Origin: Plectrocnemia conspersa
Taxonomy: Eukaryota > Arthropoda > Insecta > Trichoptera > Polycentropodidae
Assembly: GCA_009617715.1 (NCBI GenBank)
Contig: VTFK01000354.1
Location: 62,001-126,000, forward strand
Length of the DNA: 64,000 nucleotides
Reading direction: 5' to 3'
The notes under the pieces are model-generated. The model made no database searches, had not been told where the DNA came from, and saw only the letters and a list, made by a program, of their open reading frames with translations. Of the stretch, positions 13,250 to 25,714 are shown piece by piece (position 1 is the stretch's first letter; every line of letters begins with the position of its first letter). Position numbers and translations under genes: made by a program.

Positions 13250-13460
13250 ATAATAATTAAATATACATTTGGTTTTATTCTCATTTAGTTTAGTTACATA
13301 TATTTTTATTACACTTAAAAAAACTTCAACTTTTTTAATATTATCACCTATGCAATATATTATTGTGTCATCTGCGAAAAAACGTACTTTACATTTTTAA
13401 TATTATTAATTTTATCATTAATTAATATATACTATAAACAGCATAGCATTAGAATACGCA
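13250..13460 (-). pseudogene. LINE reverse transcriptase fragment, AT-rich
   Basis: On the minus strand 43 codons without a stop (13378 down to 13250) read FADDTIIYCIGDNIKKVEVF onward to LNENKTKCIF. This is the catalytic FADD motif and the following N-x-x-K-T-K-C block of CR1/Jockey-type reverse transcriptases. Just upstream, in two other frames, LFIVYI and then INDKINNIKNV match the preceding INDL-type block, so there are at least two frameshifts. The flanks decay into unalignable AT-rich sequence. It may be an older relative of the LINE at 1-596, but the pieces do not overlap. Confidence 0.75.
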
Positions 13461-14509
13461 TAATTTATTTTAACTATTTGCTTTCTTTCTTTTGAATAAA
13501 TATTAAACCATCTTTAAACTATTTAATTTTTACCGATACTATATTTAGAGAAACACACAATTAATTTTAAAATGTTTTAAAACTTAGAGGAACATACTAT
13601 TAATTTTAATAATTTTAAAGAATAAACTTCTTTGCCGTTTTACGAATTTATTAAATTTACATTTAAAGAAAGAGACTTATAAATAATTTTTAATAGTTTT
13701 TTTATACGAATATTATATTTTTCTGCTCAGAAACTTTTTTTTGACAAATATTGCTAAAAACTATATTATATTAAAAATAATTTTAATAAAAAATATTGTT
13801 TTTGCAAAAATATACTATGAATATTTAAAAAAAAAGTTTAGTAAACTTTAATACGTTTTATAAATATTTTTTATTTTATTTAAAAGTATAAACATAAATC
13901 TGCGTTATTAATACAGAAATTAAAAAAATCCAGATTATTTTTAAAATATGGCATATTTATTCATATAAAATACTCACAATTGATGACCGTGAAAATGCTA
14001 AGCCGAAATCGTTTTATAAATTTATATAGTCAAGGTTAAGCATAATCATCATAATATAATAAATAATTGTGCGTCAGAAAGGGTCACGTAAAGAACTCTC
14101 TTTTAATAACGTGAATATTAATCGTTTACTTTCTTTAAATCATAAGCATTATTATTTGTGGTTAATAACTATAAATGTCAGCTCAAAACAATATTTACTA
14201 GTTAAGGTTCACTATAGATCGAATTAAACCCGTTTACCATAAGTCAAAGCCATGTTATAAAATATTTGCATAAACTTACCACGATCACTTATTTTGAGAG
14301 GCATCGACATATTCTTTTCAATGACTTTGCCCTTTGACTTTTATACTCCACGACTTGATCTATACTTATTTAAATTGTGACATCGGATTTATTTCTATGT
14401 ATCGGTATGTTATTTAAATAACTGTATTTTGCCTTTTTCGTTTATCATTGTAGTATCACATACAATGGATTTATTTTACATATGTTACAGTACATGTATG
14501 TTTTATAGT

Positions 14510-14880
14510 GAAGCTATACTATTACAAATATAATTTTACTAAACGTTTTAGTGTTATTATACCAGAATACATATTAACTAGTAGATGTATATTTTTACTA
14601 GCGAAAATATATTATAACTGATGAGCGCTAGTTAAATTATATACTGCTCTAAAATGTCAATGAAAATTAATTTTATAGTTTCCAAACGTCCATCTAACAT
14701 CTGACCTAAATTAATGCACCAAACTAGATATTAAATAAAGGGTTTGATTAATTCGACACTTGAGAGCAGCATATAATTTTACTAGCGCATTATCAGTTAA
14801 ATTATATTTTCGCTGGTAGAATTTATATTTACCGTTGAAATGTTTTAAGATATAATTTCACCAAAATGCGAATAAGAATA
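14510..14880 (+). repeat. Dispersed ACTAGT-type repeat, two copies
   Basis: Repeated TTTTTACTAGCGAAAATATA and related motifs, with TGCTCTAAAATGTCAATG and AAACGTCCAT shared in order with the copy near 9360-9430. The second copy abuts the TA microsatellite. Confidence 0.65.
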
Positions 14881-14884
14881 TTAC

Positions 14885-14886
<2 letters not shown>

Positions 14887-14960
<74 letters not shown>
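14887..14960. repeat. TA dinucleotide microsatellite
   Basis: About 36 uninterrupted TA units directly after a copy of the dispersed ACTAGT-type repeat. The length is likely to vary between individuals or assemblies. Confidence 0.95.
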
Positions 14961-14964
<4 letters not shown>

Positions 14965-16879
14965 TTTTACAAAACTTTATTGCGTATTCTAATTTAAAAA
15001 TAAAATGTAATTAAAATTATCTCTATACTACAATCTGTTTATAGTTCCCAAATGTAAAACCTTTGAAACACTACAATTGACATTTATTATAAAAGCTTAC
15101 GAATTGCTAACGATATTAATTAGCAGTAAATGACTTGTAATTAATTTCAGCATTGAAATATCCATATACACACAGAGAGATACGATAGCAAAATGCGTTT
15201 GACATAAATGATTTCATTGCTCCCTCTTTTCAGTGTATAGACTCTCATCGAGACGGCGCGAGTAAATATATTTGACCAGAGTCAATTGATTGCTTTTCTT
15301 TGAGACGCGAATAAATCTCATTCAAGGATTGATTATATTACCGCGAATCACAGGTACGGACACCTTAACATTCAGCTTCCAAGTGCTACCAATTTGTCGT
15401 CGCGAAGCACGGAGGCAATAAGTCGTCCGGATCGATTCCCACGGGAGGAGAGAGGGAAGAGTGAGATCCTGCATCTTTGAAATGCTTTGGCAAAGGCCGG
15501 GACAGTTTAATAATGCACCGTTTCACACAGTGCGCTTGTGACCTTTTGGCTCGGTTGGGGTGCACGTGACCCACAACCGGGTTGACCGATATGACCCACG
15601 GCGTACTACCGTTTCTGGGGACTAAATTGAATAAAAATCTGATAACTCATATAGTTCAGCGTAGATAATAGTTTATTTCAATTGCTGTTTCCTAGAGCTT
15701 AAGACACGTCCTTCTTAATCGGTTACCTCAACACCGAGGGTCGAGATTTATCTATCTTATCACATCTCGTCGCAGATTTTCCTTTGTATCCCTCGACATT
15801 TACGCAACTAGCCACTTCACGTTTATTATATTTCCTTCTGAGAACGAAAACAAAGATCTAGAATACCTCTTTCAATAACACTTTAGACAAATATGTACGC
15901 TTTATTAATATAATATTTGTTTGTCATTGCCGATTAATTTATTTAGAACATGTTTATATATAAATAAGGCATTCAAAATACTGAAGAATAAATAAACTCA
16001 TTAAAGAAATTCCACTTTTAGATAATATTAAGGACCGACTAAACATATATGTTTAATCATATTTTGGCAAAGTCGCGTTATAAAGTGTAAAAAATCCATC
16101 ATATCCGCAGTTAAGGTATATTTTTTATTTTATATGACAAAGTATATTCTGATCGACTTTTTACTTTATCACTCTTTAGAGTCAGTTAAGTTCGTTCGTT
16201 AAGTTATTAGAACAAATATTACAAATATTTCTATTTGCTCTGCTTTGATTTTTTTCTTTTTGATTATTTCTATCATTATCGGAATTTACCATTTGAAGCA
16301 CATACTTACCACATTATCTTTTTATTTATTATTTAATAAAAATGCTTAATACGCTTTCTTAAAATGCATGTGCTAATAATTATTAATGATAAAATATATA
16401 CATATATGTAATGCATAGTTAAATTAAATTATGTTGTTATTAGCTGTGTTTGTATTAGTTGTGCCAATTCAAAAAATATTTATGAAAGCGATCTTTGTAG
16501 TATATGTTTCGGATTCAAATTTGTTAGGAAGATTAATTTCATTCTCATAGATACAGTGCAAAATTAAAAACTTTAAAATTTATTTGACAGGAACTCATGA
16601 CGTATACAACTGTATAAGAAATGACTTATGTGCTAGTTTTCTTTTGCAGAAGATTGTATTTATTGTGCATATTTTATGTTTTACGCAAATACACTCTATA
16701 CAAATCAAAAGTACTTTTATCCTGTTAGCATAATGATAATCTTCATCAATGTGAACAAATCAAATATAAGAGGTCTGCTTCGCTGAATAGCTGAAGGCGG
16801 AGAAGGATCAGCGTTTCCGTTGCACACAAAAAGAGGGTTAGAATAACTGAAAATAGGTTTGAAAATTTAGTTAATCGGA

Positions 16880-17065
16880 AGCCCTACACGCACCCTTCTG
16901 ATGTTCAGCCGGATAAACGGGTTAATGGTGGTGCCGGTGCAGCTTTTATCCGAGCAAAAGAAATTGAACGCCATAAATTTGGGTCCGATGACACGAGGCC
17001 GACGTTTTGGTCGGAATTGGTTGCCATTGCTAAGGCATTAACTTGGATCATCGCCAGTCGACTGG
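16880..17065 (+). pseudogene. Non-LTR retrotransposon RNase H fragment
   Basis: From 16949 one frame reads VNGGAGAAFIRAKEIERHKF, then FWSELVAIAKALTWI. This has the RNase H pattern G-x-G-A-A-x-x-x followed by the conserved (A/S)-E-L-x-A-I-x-x-A-L-x-W-I helix carrying a catalytic Glu. Immediately upstream, in another frame, MFSRINGL resembles the TDGS(R/K) strand that begins the domain, with the catalytic Asp changed and a frameshift. The match ends near 17065. RNase H of this form occurs in I-, R1-, Jockey- and LOA-type LINEs. No reverse transcriptase is recognisable next to it. Confidence 0.65.
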
Positions 17066-19768
17066 GACGAGAAAAAAAAGAAGCTCCTTCTTGGCGTCTC
17101 CGCTCCGGCTTAACCCCTGCGCTACCACAGGACTCGATTGGGTGATAATAATAATTTGGCTCGGTCTTATTGCTGCTCCGAATGATAGAATATGCTCGCC
17201 GACCATTGCAGCAGTAAAATTTCGATTAGACAATTACGCTCGAGTTAATCATGATAAGTTTTAATTGGTCGCTTTAAATCGGGGTTGAGGTAATGAAGTT
17301 ATTAATATCGTAGACGATTTGTCAAACTTTTTTAGTCTATTCACAACATTAATATAATATATACAATTTTTCTTAATTTTAATGTTTTGAAAATAAAAAA
17401 AATATTATGTAAACCAATTCCTGATAGATCTTATATGTGAAAAATCAATCAATAAGATTAAATTTCAACAGAAGTTGTTTACATTACTTAACATTATTTA
17501 TGATAGAATCAATAAAAAAACTTTATTCGGTTTGTCAGTTGAATTGGAATTCACGATTTATGACGAGTTGACGTTGTGTGTTTTTTTTACAAGAGATATT
17601 ACGCAATTTAATTTATTTAGTCTGTGGCGCAGTTAACGCCAAGATAATTAAAACAACACTTTTGAAAGTAAGAAAAATAAATAGCAACTCATTTAGACAA
17701 AAAGTCTAACTAACAAAAAGATAATATTAAAAACCATTATTTAGTTATTAACAGAACCCATAAGCATGTCCGTTAAGCGCTTGTTATTACCAGAAAAACT
17801 ATTTTTTGTGTGTCAAAAGAAAGCAATAGACAATGCGTCTCTCCTGTATAAAAACCACCATTGTGATATACGCCTCTGCAATACCGACATTTAAAATATG
17901 TTTATCTTAAAAAATTCCCTTATTTAATGCATTATTTTGTTTGTCGAATATATCATATAAGCAATGCCAGCTGTGTGTATAATATAATATAAGAAATTGA
18001 ACAACTAATTTTTGAATTTTTGTAATTCGCTGGAGACATCTCGAATCAACAATATAAAAGGTCACATCACCGATGATGATCTTGCAAGAGGATCAGAGAC
18101 AGTCAAACCCTTTGATAGCAGAGGACCACGATTCGAGACAAGATACATTATTTACCAAGGTGATCACTTCTTTACTAGCAATCAATCTACAATATACGTT
18201 TTTGGTAAATTGTTCAATTTAATTGAATAAACTGTAACCAGGTTTTCGGCGTCTATTTTAGTTGCAAAGTCACAAACATGAGTTAAAATAAATAATAAAA
18301 ATACTTTAGATTTTAAAAAAAGCTTTGCTTTATTTATGTATATAATTTTTGTAAATTTGCATTAAAGAAAAATATTTATAATAAAATAACACTTAATATA
18401 ATTTATATAATACATATATGTATGTAAACATTTATAAATTGATTCGCATTAACCATTTATTCTCTTGTATTTTTATAATTCAATTTTCAAGCAGTACCAG
18501 CCAAAATTCAGTTTAAGAAGCTCTAGTCGGGTATAATCTCGTTGGTTGTCACTCTTTGGCTATTAACAGCTAAAATATGTGCGCGGCTCGCGAAAACTTT
18601 CGCGATTTATTTTTCTTCAGACGCTCTCGTGTTTCGTCCTTAATTACTTTTGGGTCGTCCTCGGTTAGACAAGCCAACGACGAGTAATTGTCCGTTAAAT
18701 TTTATTCGAAACGCCAAATGTCACTGTAAGACCTCACTTTAACGATTTAATTAGATTTTAAACTTTTGAAGATTATGTAAAGAGTAATACACGAATATTG
18801 CTATAAAAATAAAAATGATTTATTTATAAATCATTTAATAATTAAAAAATATATTCAGATACTGAAATTCAGGAAAGGCAGCTGTATTAAATCTTGGCCT
18901 ATCATTCATGCGAATGGTCCACTTCTAAAGCCTGCAAATCCTCTGAATCCACACAGCACATAATGACGGCAGCCGTATTGCCTGTAAATCTGAGAATATG
19001 CATAATTATTAAAGTGCTGGGTAAGCTTGGCAAACAGCCTCCGAAGGTAGTACAACTAAGGTGTATACACACGTCAAACTGGCTACTGCTACTGCTTACC
19101 CAATTTGGTCCTTCGCCTTTATGCCTAAGGATCTTAGCTGAGAGTTAAACCCGAGAGTTAGACCCACACGTATAACGTTAACTGCTAGATTTATGTGCAG
19201 TTTATTATTATAATAACTTTTAATTGTTTTAGAAATATAAGTTTTGTGGTATAAGCCTCTGTCAATTCAATAATATAATTTGGTATACTTCTGCTGATTG
19301 ACCTAAATTATTTGTTTCTTGTCTGTCTTTTTTTATTTACGTAGAAGCAATAGTGCTTGGATGTTATAGACCTTGAAACATTTATTCACTGAAGGATATG
19401 ATTTTAAAAGTAAGCCTAATTTGACTCAATTACGATTGGCTTAATCTCTAATGATTTGATTTTATACATTTACACATTAGCTCAACAAATCGAAACCTTT
19501 TATAAAAAAACATTTATCGAAAATATGTAACGACTTTTTAAATATATATTTACTATCGTTAATATATATTTATGACATAATAATGTGTAATATATATAAA
19601 AATAATGTATATAATAATATTTTAAAATATCGTAACATATTTTTTTATATTTTTTGTAGCCTAATGCGTGACGGGTAAATTTATAGCAACTAGGTAGGTC
19701 AATTAGACATTATAAATACCTAAAAATAATTATTAACTACTAGAATGATAGTCTCCGAATTGGTGGTC

Positions 19769-19769
<1 letters not shown>
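17066..19769. other. Intergenic DNA
   Basis: No gene recognised. The overlapping frames at 17043-17264 (both strands) follow the RNase H relic and look non-coding. Positions 18243-18274 share a 32-base motif with 26395-26426. GC-richer patches lie at 18520-18730 and 18880-19180. The latter, on the minus strand, reads open for about 45 codons ending SEDLQALEVDHSHE, and I do not recognise it. Confidence 0.5.
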
Positions 19770-19800
<31 letters not shown>

Positions 19801-20815
19801 TTAAAATTATAACCATCGTGACCTGACAGGCAAACCTAATGCGTCACGATAGTCAAAAGTACTAATACATCATAATACATACAAATATAAACAAGACAAA
19901 ACAACAGACACAAATCACCTCAACAGGTGTGCATTGTCCCATACGAATTGAACCAAAACTCCATAAGTGCAAGAGAAAATGTCAATATTACTATGGACAG
20001 AATTGAGCAGATAAATGGCCTTGGCCAGAGAAGAGTTGGCAAGTGCTCCAGTTCTACACTTAACAGGCAAGAATAGTGGACGCGACCGAGAACTATATCC
20101 ACCTTCAGGAGCCCACATTTGAAGCTGCTCGAGCACTGAAGGATTGTCTACGATGCCCTTTGAGCAATTTCCAGAAGTGTTTAATTACATAAACACTTCT
20201 GCGAGTCGACAAAGAAACGTATCCCAGGGCTCCCAAAATAAAAGCACTGGGAAACAAGAACGGATAATACCCGTATTCCTTCAAGTATAAATATCGAAGA
20301 AATTTACGTTGTACTTTTTCCAGCTTCAATTCATTACATTGACTCATTACGCCTGGGATCCAAATTATGGAGCTAGTTTCTAGTATGCTGCGGACTAGAG
20401 TATCATAAAGAGTGCGCAATACTAAAGTATTCCTGAAGTAACGCGCATTTCTCAAGATAAAACCGAGCATTTTAAGGATTTGCTATGAGTCTCTGCAATG
20501 TGCTGGCTAAATTTCCAACGTTCTTCGAAAGTCACTCCTAAATCCTTAGTTGAAGAAAACCTTTCCAGAAAATATCCGCCTAGATGGTATGAATATTTTG
20601 CCGGCGTTAACGACCTTGAAAATTAAATTGTGTGACATTTCTTTACACTGAAAGGCAATTGGTTATAGCAAGCCCATTTCCATATAGAGTTGAGATCCTC
20701 CTGTAGGCCGAGGGAATCAGAAATCGAATGCATTTTCTTGTAAATTTTCAAGTCATCTGCATATAATAAAAAATCTGAATGCTCTATTGCTGTTTCTATG
20801 TCATTAATGAACAAT
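19770..20815 (-). mobile_element. Jockey/CR1-like LINE, 5'-truncated, copy A
   Basis: A minus-strand copy of the LINE at 24642-25714, near-identical over its length. From high to low coordinate it encodes FINDIETAIEHSDFLLYADDLKIYKK (20814-20623, catalytic YADD), the LGFILRNARYFRN segment (20470 onward) and the C-terminal GALGYVSLSTRRSVYVIKHF block. The frame is broken at about 20625 and by an extra A near 20170. The 3' UTR ends in a TTTA/TAAA microsatellite (19770-19802). The 5' end is truncated within the reverse transcriptase, just after the position of the LGPLLF motif, next to a tRNA-like SINE piece. Confidence 0.9.
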
Positions 20816-20859
20816 ATTATATTTACTTTGTAGCTGGGGTAGGTTTTTATTAAAAAATC

Positions 20860-20936
20860 AATTCTGCTGCGTTGGCTCGAACCCGCGGACTCTGAATTAC
20901 CAGTCTGAGATCTTACGAACTACGCTATCCCAACCT
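20860..20936 (-). repeat. tRNA-derived SINE piece (Thr-like)
   Basis: The reverse complement has a B-box-like GGGTTCGAGCC and an anticodon-arm-like segment with loop near CTGGTAAT. The acceptor arms do not pair and the anticodon stem has mismatches, so it is not a functional tRNA. It resembles the piece at 47235-47310 over most of its length, which supports a SINE family. Confidence 0.6.
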
Positions 20937-23559
20937 TAATATATCAGTACTATAAGTTTTTTTTAATAATAACTTCGTGGCTTTTGGAGTTATTTTTACT
21001 AAAAAATATACACTAAACCACTTATTTAAATACCCATATATTTTTATTATTTTTATCATGGTTTATATGGATATAATAATATATCAATCATGTTTTAGTT
21101 TGTGGTAAAAATTGTGTACAATATTTACTTTATAACCAGGCGTATTATAATACATAAATATTAAGCAAATATTTTCCTTTTAACGCTAAGTATTTTTCCA
21201 TTCTAATTAATTATAACAAACTGCAAAGTAAACTGGACTTTTTTTAATTACGGCGATATGAAAGGCGTTAAAAGTAAATAAAAAAATATTTTATTGCTGC
21301 CGTAATAAAAAGTTTCTTTGAAAACGCTTTTAAAGGCCTATATACACTCCAACTAATAGATACGAACGAAGAAAACTTTCAACACATTTTTCTCTCTTAA
21401 TAACATAATATATATAAATATAATAATAATAATAAAATTTTATATTGACGATTCATCAATGATGTCTCGCATAAGAGCGCATATGGTTAATATACCATAT
21501 AATATATGCTACGCAGCTTAGTAGCTACGGTTATGACCTTAAATATGCGTAGAGAGTTTTACGGCTTGCGGTTTACGATTGCAGAAGATAAACGAAAGAG
21601 ACCAAATAATCGTAATTATGATGAAACCATAAAACGCGAAAAGATCCAATTTGCATTTGATAACGGTGTGCGTAAAAATATTTTATGGACTTTGTGTGTA
21701 TCTAGGATGTGTATGCAATAAGTGTTATATTGTTATATAATCTCGCGGGATAACATTCATCTTCGGCTCTCTAAATAATTAATTGTTTCTAAATAGTACT
21801 TATGAGATAATGCGTAAGAAATGCAGCGGGTATTATCAATAGATTATGCGTTTGTATAAATTTGTTAAGCGCGATGATAAACAAAGCTCACCGATAATAC
21901 TGTTAAATCTTGAGCTTTCAACGCAAACTTTGTTCGCTCTTGAACGGAGAAAATTTAATCTGAATATCCGTAGGAAACGGTCAAATTTATCACACGGGAT
22001 TACAACGTGATTTGGATGCTGGATTACAGAGAGAACTTATGAAAGATAATAAATAATTTATACCAATGCTTCGGAATTGTTTACGGATCAAAGAAAATAT
22101 ATTGTATTTTTATTTATTACAACAATCTATTTCTAATCAAAACAACTATTATAAAGACTTCCTGCAAGCAAACTATCAAAGTGGAAGATCAGATATGCTC
22201 AATAACCTTCACGGCTATATATAAACTTCCACCTAAACGATTAAACAATTCCGCTAGTTTTTTTAACAATATGTATATATTTCGTAAAGCTTAGTAAAAT
22301 AAGTGAAACGAGTAACTATTTTTTATGCTTTTTTTAAGAGTTTTTAAGAGCTTTTAAACAAAATTACACAATATGCTTAAGTTCCATACAGCTACTATTA
22401 TAAATATTTAATTTGTTTACTAAGAAATTAAAAATATTTTTTTAAATATACATATGTCAAAAATATATGTATATGTGTATTAAAGATATGACAATGTTGT
22501 ATGAAATTATTTGTTGTTTGTTTGTTGCAATTGTGTTATTTGAAGTTTAATTCTGCACAATCCGATTCAAAGTTGGTTAAATTTTAATGCAGCATTGGAA
22601 GCCCAGTTAGAATTTGTCAAATTCTATAAATTAGAACTCCACTGTTCCATTATACGTGTGTAAAATGGTCGCTGGTTTGCAATGCAATTTGCCAAAATAT
22701 AACATAGGTTTCGTATAAATTTGCATATTATAGAGCTTCTGAATTGGTTGCTAATTATTCCATTACGTGAGCACTGATTAATAAAATGTGATAATTCAAT
22801 CTACTAACACGAATATTTTTTCACGGTAAATAATAAAAATAAAAATCTTTTGCCCTTTTACATTATAAATAAATCGAGTTGTGTGATGTTTGTACTGACA
22901 ACTTTGCTGTACAGTGTTATTTAGGCAATTTCATTTTCTCTACCACACATTTCCTTAAAATACGTATCACATCTCGCAAATAGGCTTGCAGGAAGTATAT
23001 CAAGCGATATTGTAATTAAATAAGCGACATAAGGAATAATTATAACACACAACGAAGCGACGCGAGGCGTTTATATAATTGGAATGGAATTTCCACGAAG
23101 CGCCGCAAGTCACTGGCAAAAGTTGGTCGCGAGCTTCGCACGCTATGAGATTTACAATAGCTACGGAATCAATGGATAAACGTTCTGTTTGCGTATTATG
23201 CGATAACAGCCGAGCTTTATTAATATGGCTGAGCATCCAAGGGTGGATCAGAAAGGAGCCAGTCACCCCCTGTAACGCACAGTGAGTGCATGTGAGTGCA
23301 AACATTCATTATTTTATATCAATATAGACAATCAAGCAATTAATATATATATATCTTGATAAAAAACTTTTCTTTTAAAAGCTTTCACAACATACTTTTA
23401 ATTTCGGTGTTTTCCAACTATTTGGGAAACAAACAAAATTCATACAAACATAAAATCTAGTAAAAACGATAGCATGTTACATATTATTTTCTTTGCTTTG
23501 ATTTGTTATTAAAATTGATTTTTTTGCACAACTTGCAGTTTTTCTGACTGCGTGCTTGA
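20937..23559. other. Intergenic DNA
   Basis: No gene recognised. A GC-richer stretch at 22970-23300 has overlapping frames on both strands (68 and 101 codons) without a known domain. The two frames are complementary, so at most one could be real. The remainder is AT-rich. Confidence 0.5.
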
Positions 23560-24516
23560 ACATGGAAATGGAATAAACCAATATTTTTTTCATGGAACCG
23601 AAATAAACCTATATTATTTTTGATTTAGCTCCGATTTTTGTTCAGACAAAATTATTGTTTTTTTTTGGTTTTTCAGTTTATAGTTTCGGTTTGACGCCCT
23701 TTTAAAAATCATGCTTTAAAGAAAACATTTGAAGTTAATTAACGATGTCTATCATGTTCACTGATTTTTTTTATCAAAATAATCTCTATATCTTAGAGCT
23801 TCAAAACCGTTAAAAAATTAAAAACCGGCTTAAAAAAATCAGATATTTCGTATGTTTTAAATTATTATTAAAAAAATAAACATGTGAATATTTTTTTTAA
23901 ATTATGCACAAAAATAAATATTTTTATTGCTTATAAATATAGATATTTATGGTCAAATAACCAGAAATATATAAGGAAATGCACGAAAAAGATGTTATAC
24001 ATACAGTAACCCCTCAATAACACGGTAAGTTAGGGATGTGTTATTTGGGTGCGTGTAGTTGGAGGACTAGAAAATACTCACAATTTTTTGCAATACTAAT
24101 CAAGCGCGAAATATCCTCCCTTTGGCTTGCACATACATAAAGTAACGGGAATCCAAATATCACGTCCTCAATTTACCGTGTTATTGTGGGGTCTACTGTA
24201 CATATGTATACATTTATACATTTTTTTTATTATTTTTGTTTGCAAATGAAATGAACATTAATTTTATTAATTTCATATTTAAATAAATATTATTTTAACA
24301 TTTAAATAAATATTATTTTAGCATTAAAATAAAAAAAAATATTGACAAGAAAAATATATCAATTTTGTGCATTATTTATAATTTTTGAGAATAAATATTA
24401 TTTTTATTTTAATTTAAAATAATCGTAAACTAAGTTAAAAAACCAGTTTTGATTTTTCAAATTACTGAAAAAACAGTTTTTCGGTTTCGGTCTTAACTGG
24501 CTTGGGAGCTCTACTG
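23560..24516. mobile_element. hAT-like non-autonomous element
   Basis: The right end is distinctive. Read inward on the minus strand from 24516 it begins CAGTAGAGCTCCCAAGCC, followed by repeated ACCGAAA/ACCGGTT-type subterminal motifs (24430-24505), a pattern known from hAT terminal regions. Similar motifs (GAACCGAAATAAACC, TTCGGTTTGACG, AAAACCGTTAA, AAACCGGCTTAA) occur at 23590-23830. The left terminus and an 8-base target duplication could not be fixed. A pogo-like miniature element is nested inside. No transposase frame remains. Confidence 0.55.
24004..24198. mobile_element. pogo/Tigger-like miniature element (MITE)
   Basis: A 195-base element flanked by TA on both sides (24002-24003 and 24199-24200). 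The terminal inverted repeats read CAGTAACCCCTCAATAACAC and, from the other end, CAGTAGACCCCACAATAACA, continuing through CGGTAA. CAGTA ends with TA target duplications are typical of pogo/Tigger members of Tc1/mariner. It has no coding capacity and lies within the hAT-like element. Confidence 0.85.
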
Positions 24517-24641
24517 TATCCGCAAATTACAATAGTAAATAGTGTAAGAATTTCTTATACATAAATTAAAAATTTAAAAGTGAAGATAAAATCTCATCTT
24601 GATACTAGTTTTATTATAATTTAATACAAATTAAAATACCA

Positions 24642-25714
24642 ATTTGGGTCCATTGTTGTTTTTATTGTTCATTAATGACATAGAAACAGCAATAGAGCAT
24701 TCAGAATTTTTATTATATGCAGATGACTTGAAAATTTACAAGAAAATGCATTCGATTTCTGATTCCCTCGACCTACAGGAGGATCTCAACTCTATATTGA
24801 AATGGGCTTGCTATAACCAATTGCCTTTCAGTGTAAAGAAATGTCACACAATTTCATTTTCAAGGTCATTAACGCCGGCAAAATATTCATACCATCTAGG
24901 CGGATATTTTCTGGAAAGGTTTTCTTCAACTAAGGATTTAGGAGTGACTTTCGAAGAACGTTGGAAATTTAGCCAGCACATTGCAGAGACTCATAGCAAA
25001 TCCTTAAAAATGCTCGGTTTTATCTTGAGAAATGCGCGTTACTTCAGGAATACTTTAGTATTGCGCACTCTTTATGATACTCTAGTCTGCAGCATACTAG
25101 AAACTAGCTCCATCATTTGGATCCCAGGCGTAATGAATCAATGTAATGAATTGAAGCTGGAAAAAGTACAACGTAAATTTCTTCGATATTTATACTTGAA
25201 GGAATACCGGTATTATCCGTTCTTGTTTCCCAGTGCTTTTATTTTGGGAGCCTTGGGATACGTTTCTTTTTCGACTCGCAGAAGTGTTTATGTAATTAAA
25301 CACTTCTGGAAATTGCTCAAGGGCATCGTAGACAATCCTTCAGTGCTCGAGCAGCTTCACATTTGAAGCTCGAGCAGCTTCAAATGTGGGCTCCTGAAGG
25401 TGGTTATAGTTCTCGGTCGCGTCCACTATTCTTGCCTGTTAAGTGTAGAACTGGAGCACTTGCCAACTCTTCTCTCGCCAAGGCTATTTATCTGCTCAAT
25501 TCTGTCCATAGTAATATTGACATTTTCTCTTGCACATATGGAGTTTTGGTTCAGTTATGGGACAATGCACACCTGTTGAGGTGATTTGTGTCTGTTGTTT
25601 TGTCTTGTTTATATTTGTATGTATTATGATGTATTAGTACTTTTGACTATCGTGACGCATTAGGTTTGCCTGTCAGGTCACGATGGTTATAATTTTAATA
25701 AATAAATAAATAAA
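24642..25714 (+). mobile_element. Jockey/CR1-like LINE, 5'-truncated, copy B
   Basis: An open frame of about 240 codons (24644-25366) starts within reverse transcriptase at LGPLLFLLFINDIE and carries the YADD catalytic motif, the KDLGVTFEERWKFSQHI block, LGFILRNARYFRNTLVLRTL and the C-terminal GALGYVSFSTRRSVYVIK. A 23-base tandem duplication at 25345-25390 shifts the frame; the rest of the C-terminus continues at 25363-25584. The 3' UTR and TAAA-type tail (25697-25714) match copy A. Together the copies define the 3' ~1.07 kb of this family. The reverse transcriptase fingers and the endonuclease are missing from both. Confidence 0.92.
25345..25390 (+). repeat. 23-base tandem duplication within LINE copy B
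   Basis: GCTCGAGCAGCTTCA at 25345 is repeated at 25368, whereas copy A has the segment once. The first unit continues with CATTTGAA and the second with AATGTGGG, so the junction looks partly palindromic. It adds 23 bases and breaks the reading frame. Confidence 0.85.

Larger units (their letters stand above)
13461..16860. other. Intergenic DNA with repeats, a long TA tract and one GC-richer island
   Basis: No gene recognised. There are two copies of the dispersed ACTAGT-type repeat (about 14510-14720 and 14760-14880), a long TA microsatellite, and a GC-richer patch at 15170-15610 whose 62-codon minus-strand frame matches nothing known to me. Confidence 0.5.

Noticed and set aside
15386..15574. 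62-codon minus-strand frame in a GC-richer island
   Set aside because: No domain or splice context; open frames of this size are expected by chance where stop codons are rarer.
19770..19802. TTTA array considered as a telomere-like or independent microsatellite
   Set aside because: It is the 3' tail of LINE copy A; copy B has the same tail.
23000..23305. 101-codon minus-strand frame
   Set aside because: Fully overlaps an opposite-strand frame in a GC-richer patch and shows no domain; I treat it as non-coding.
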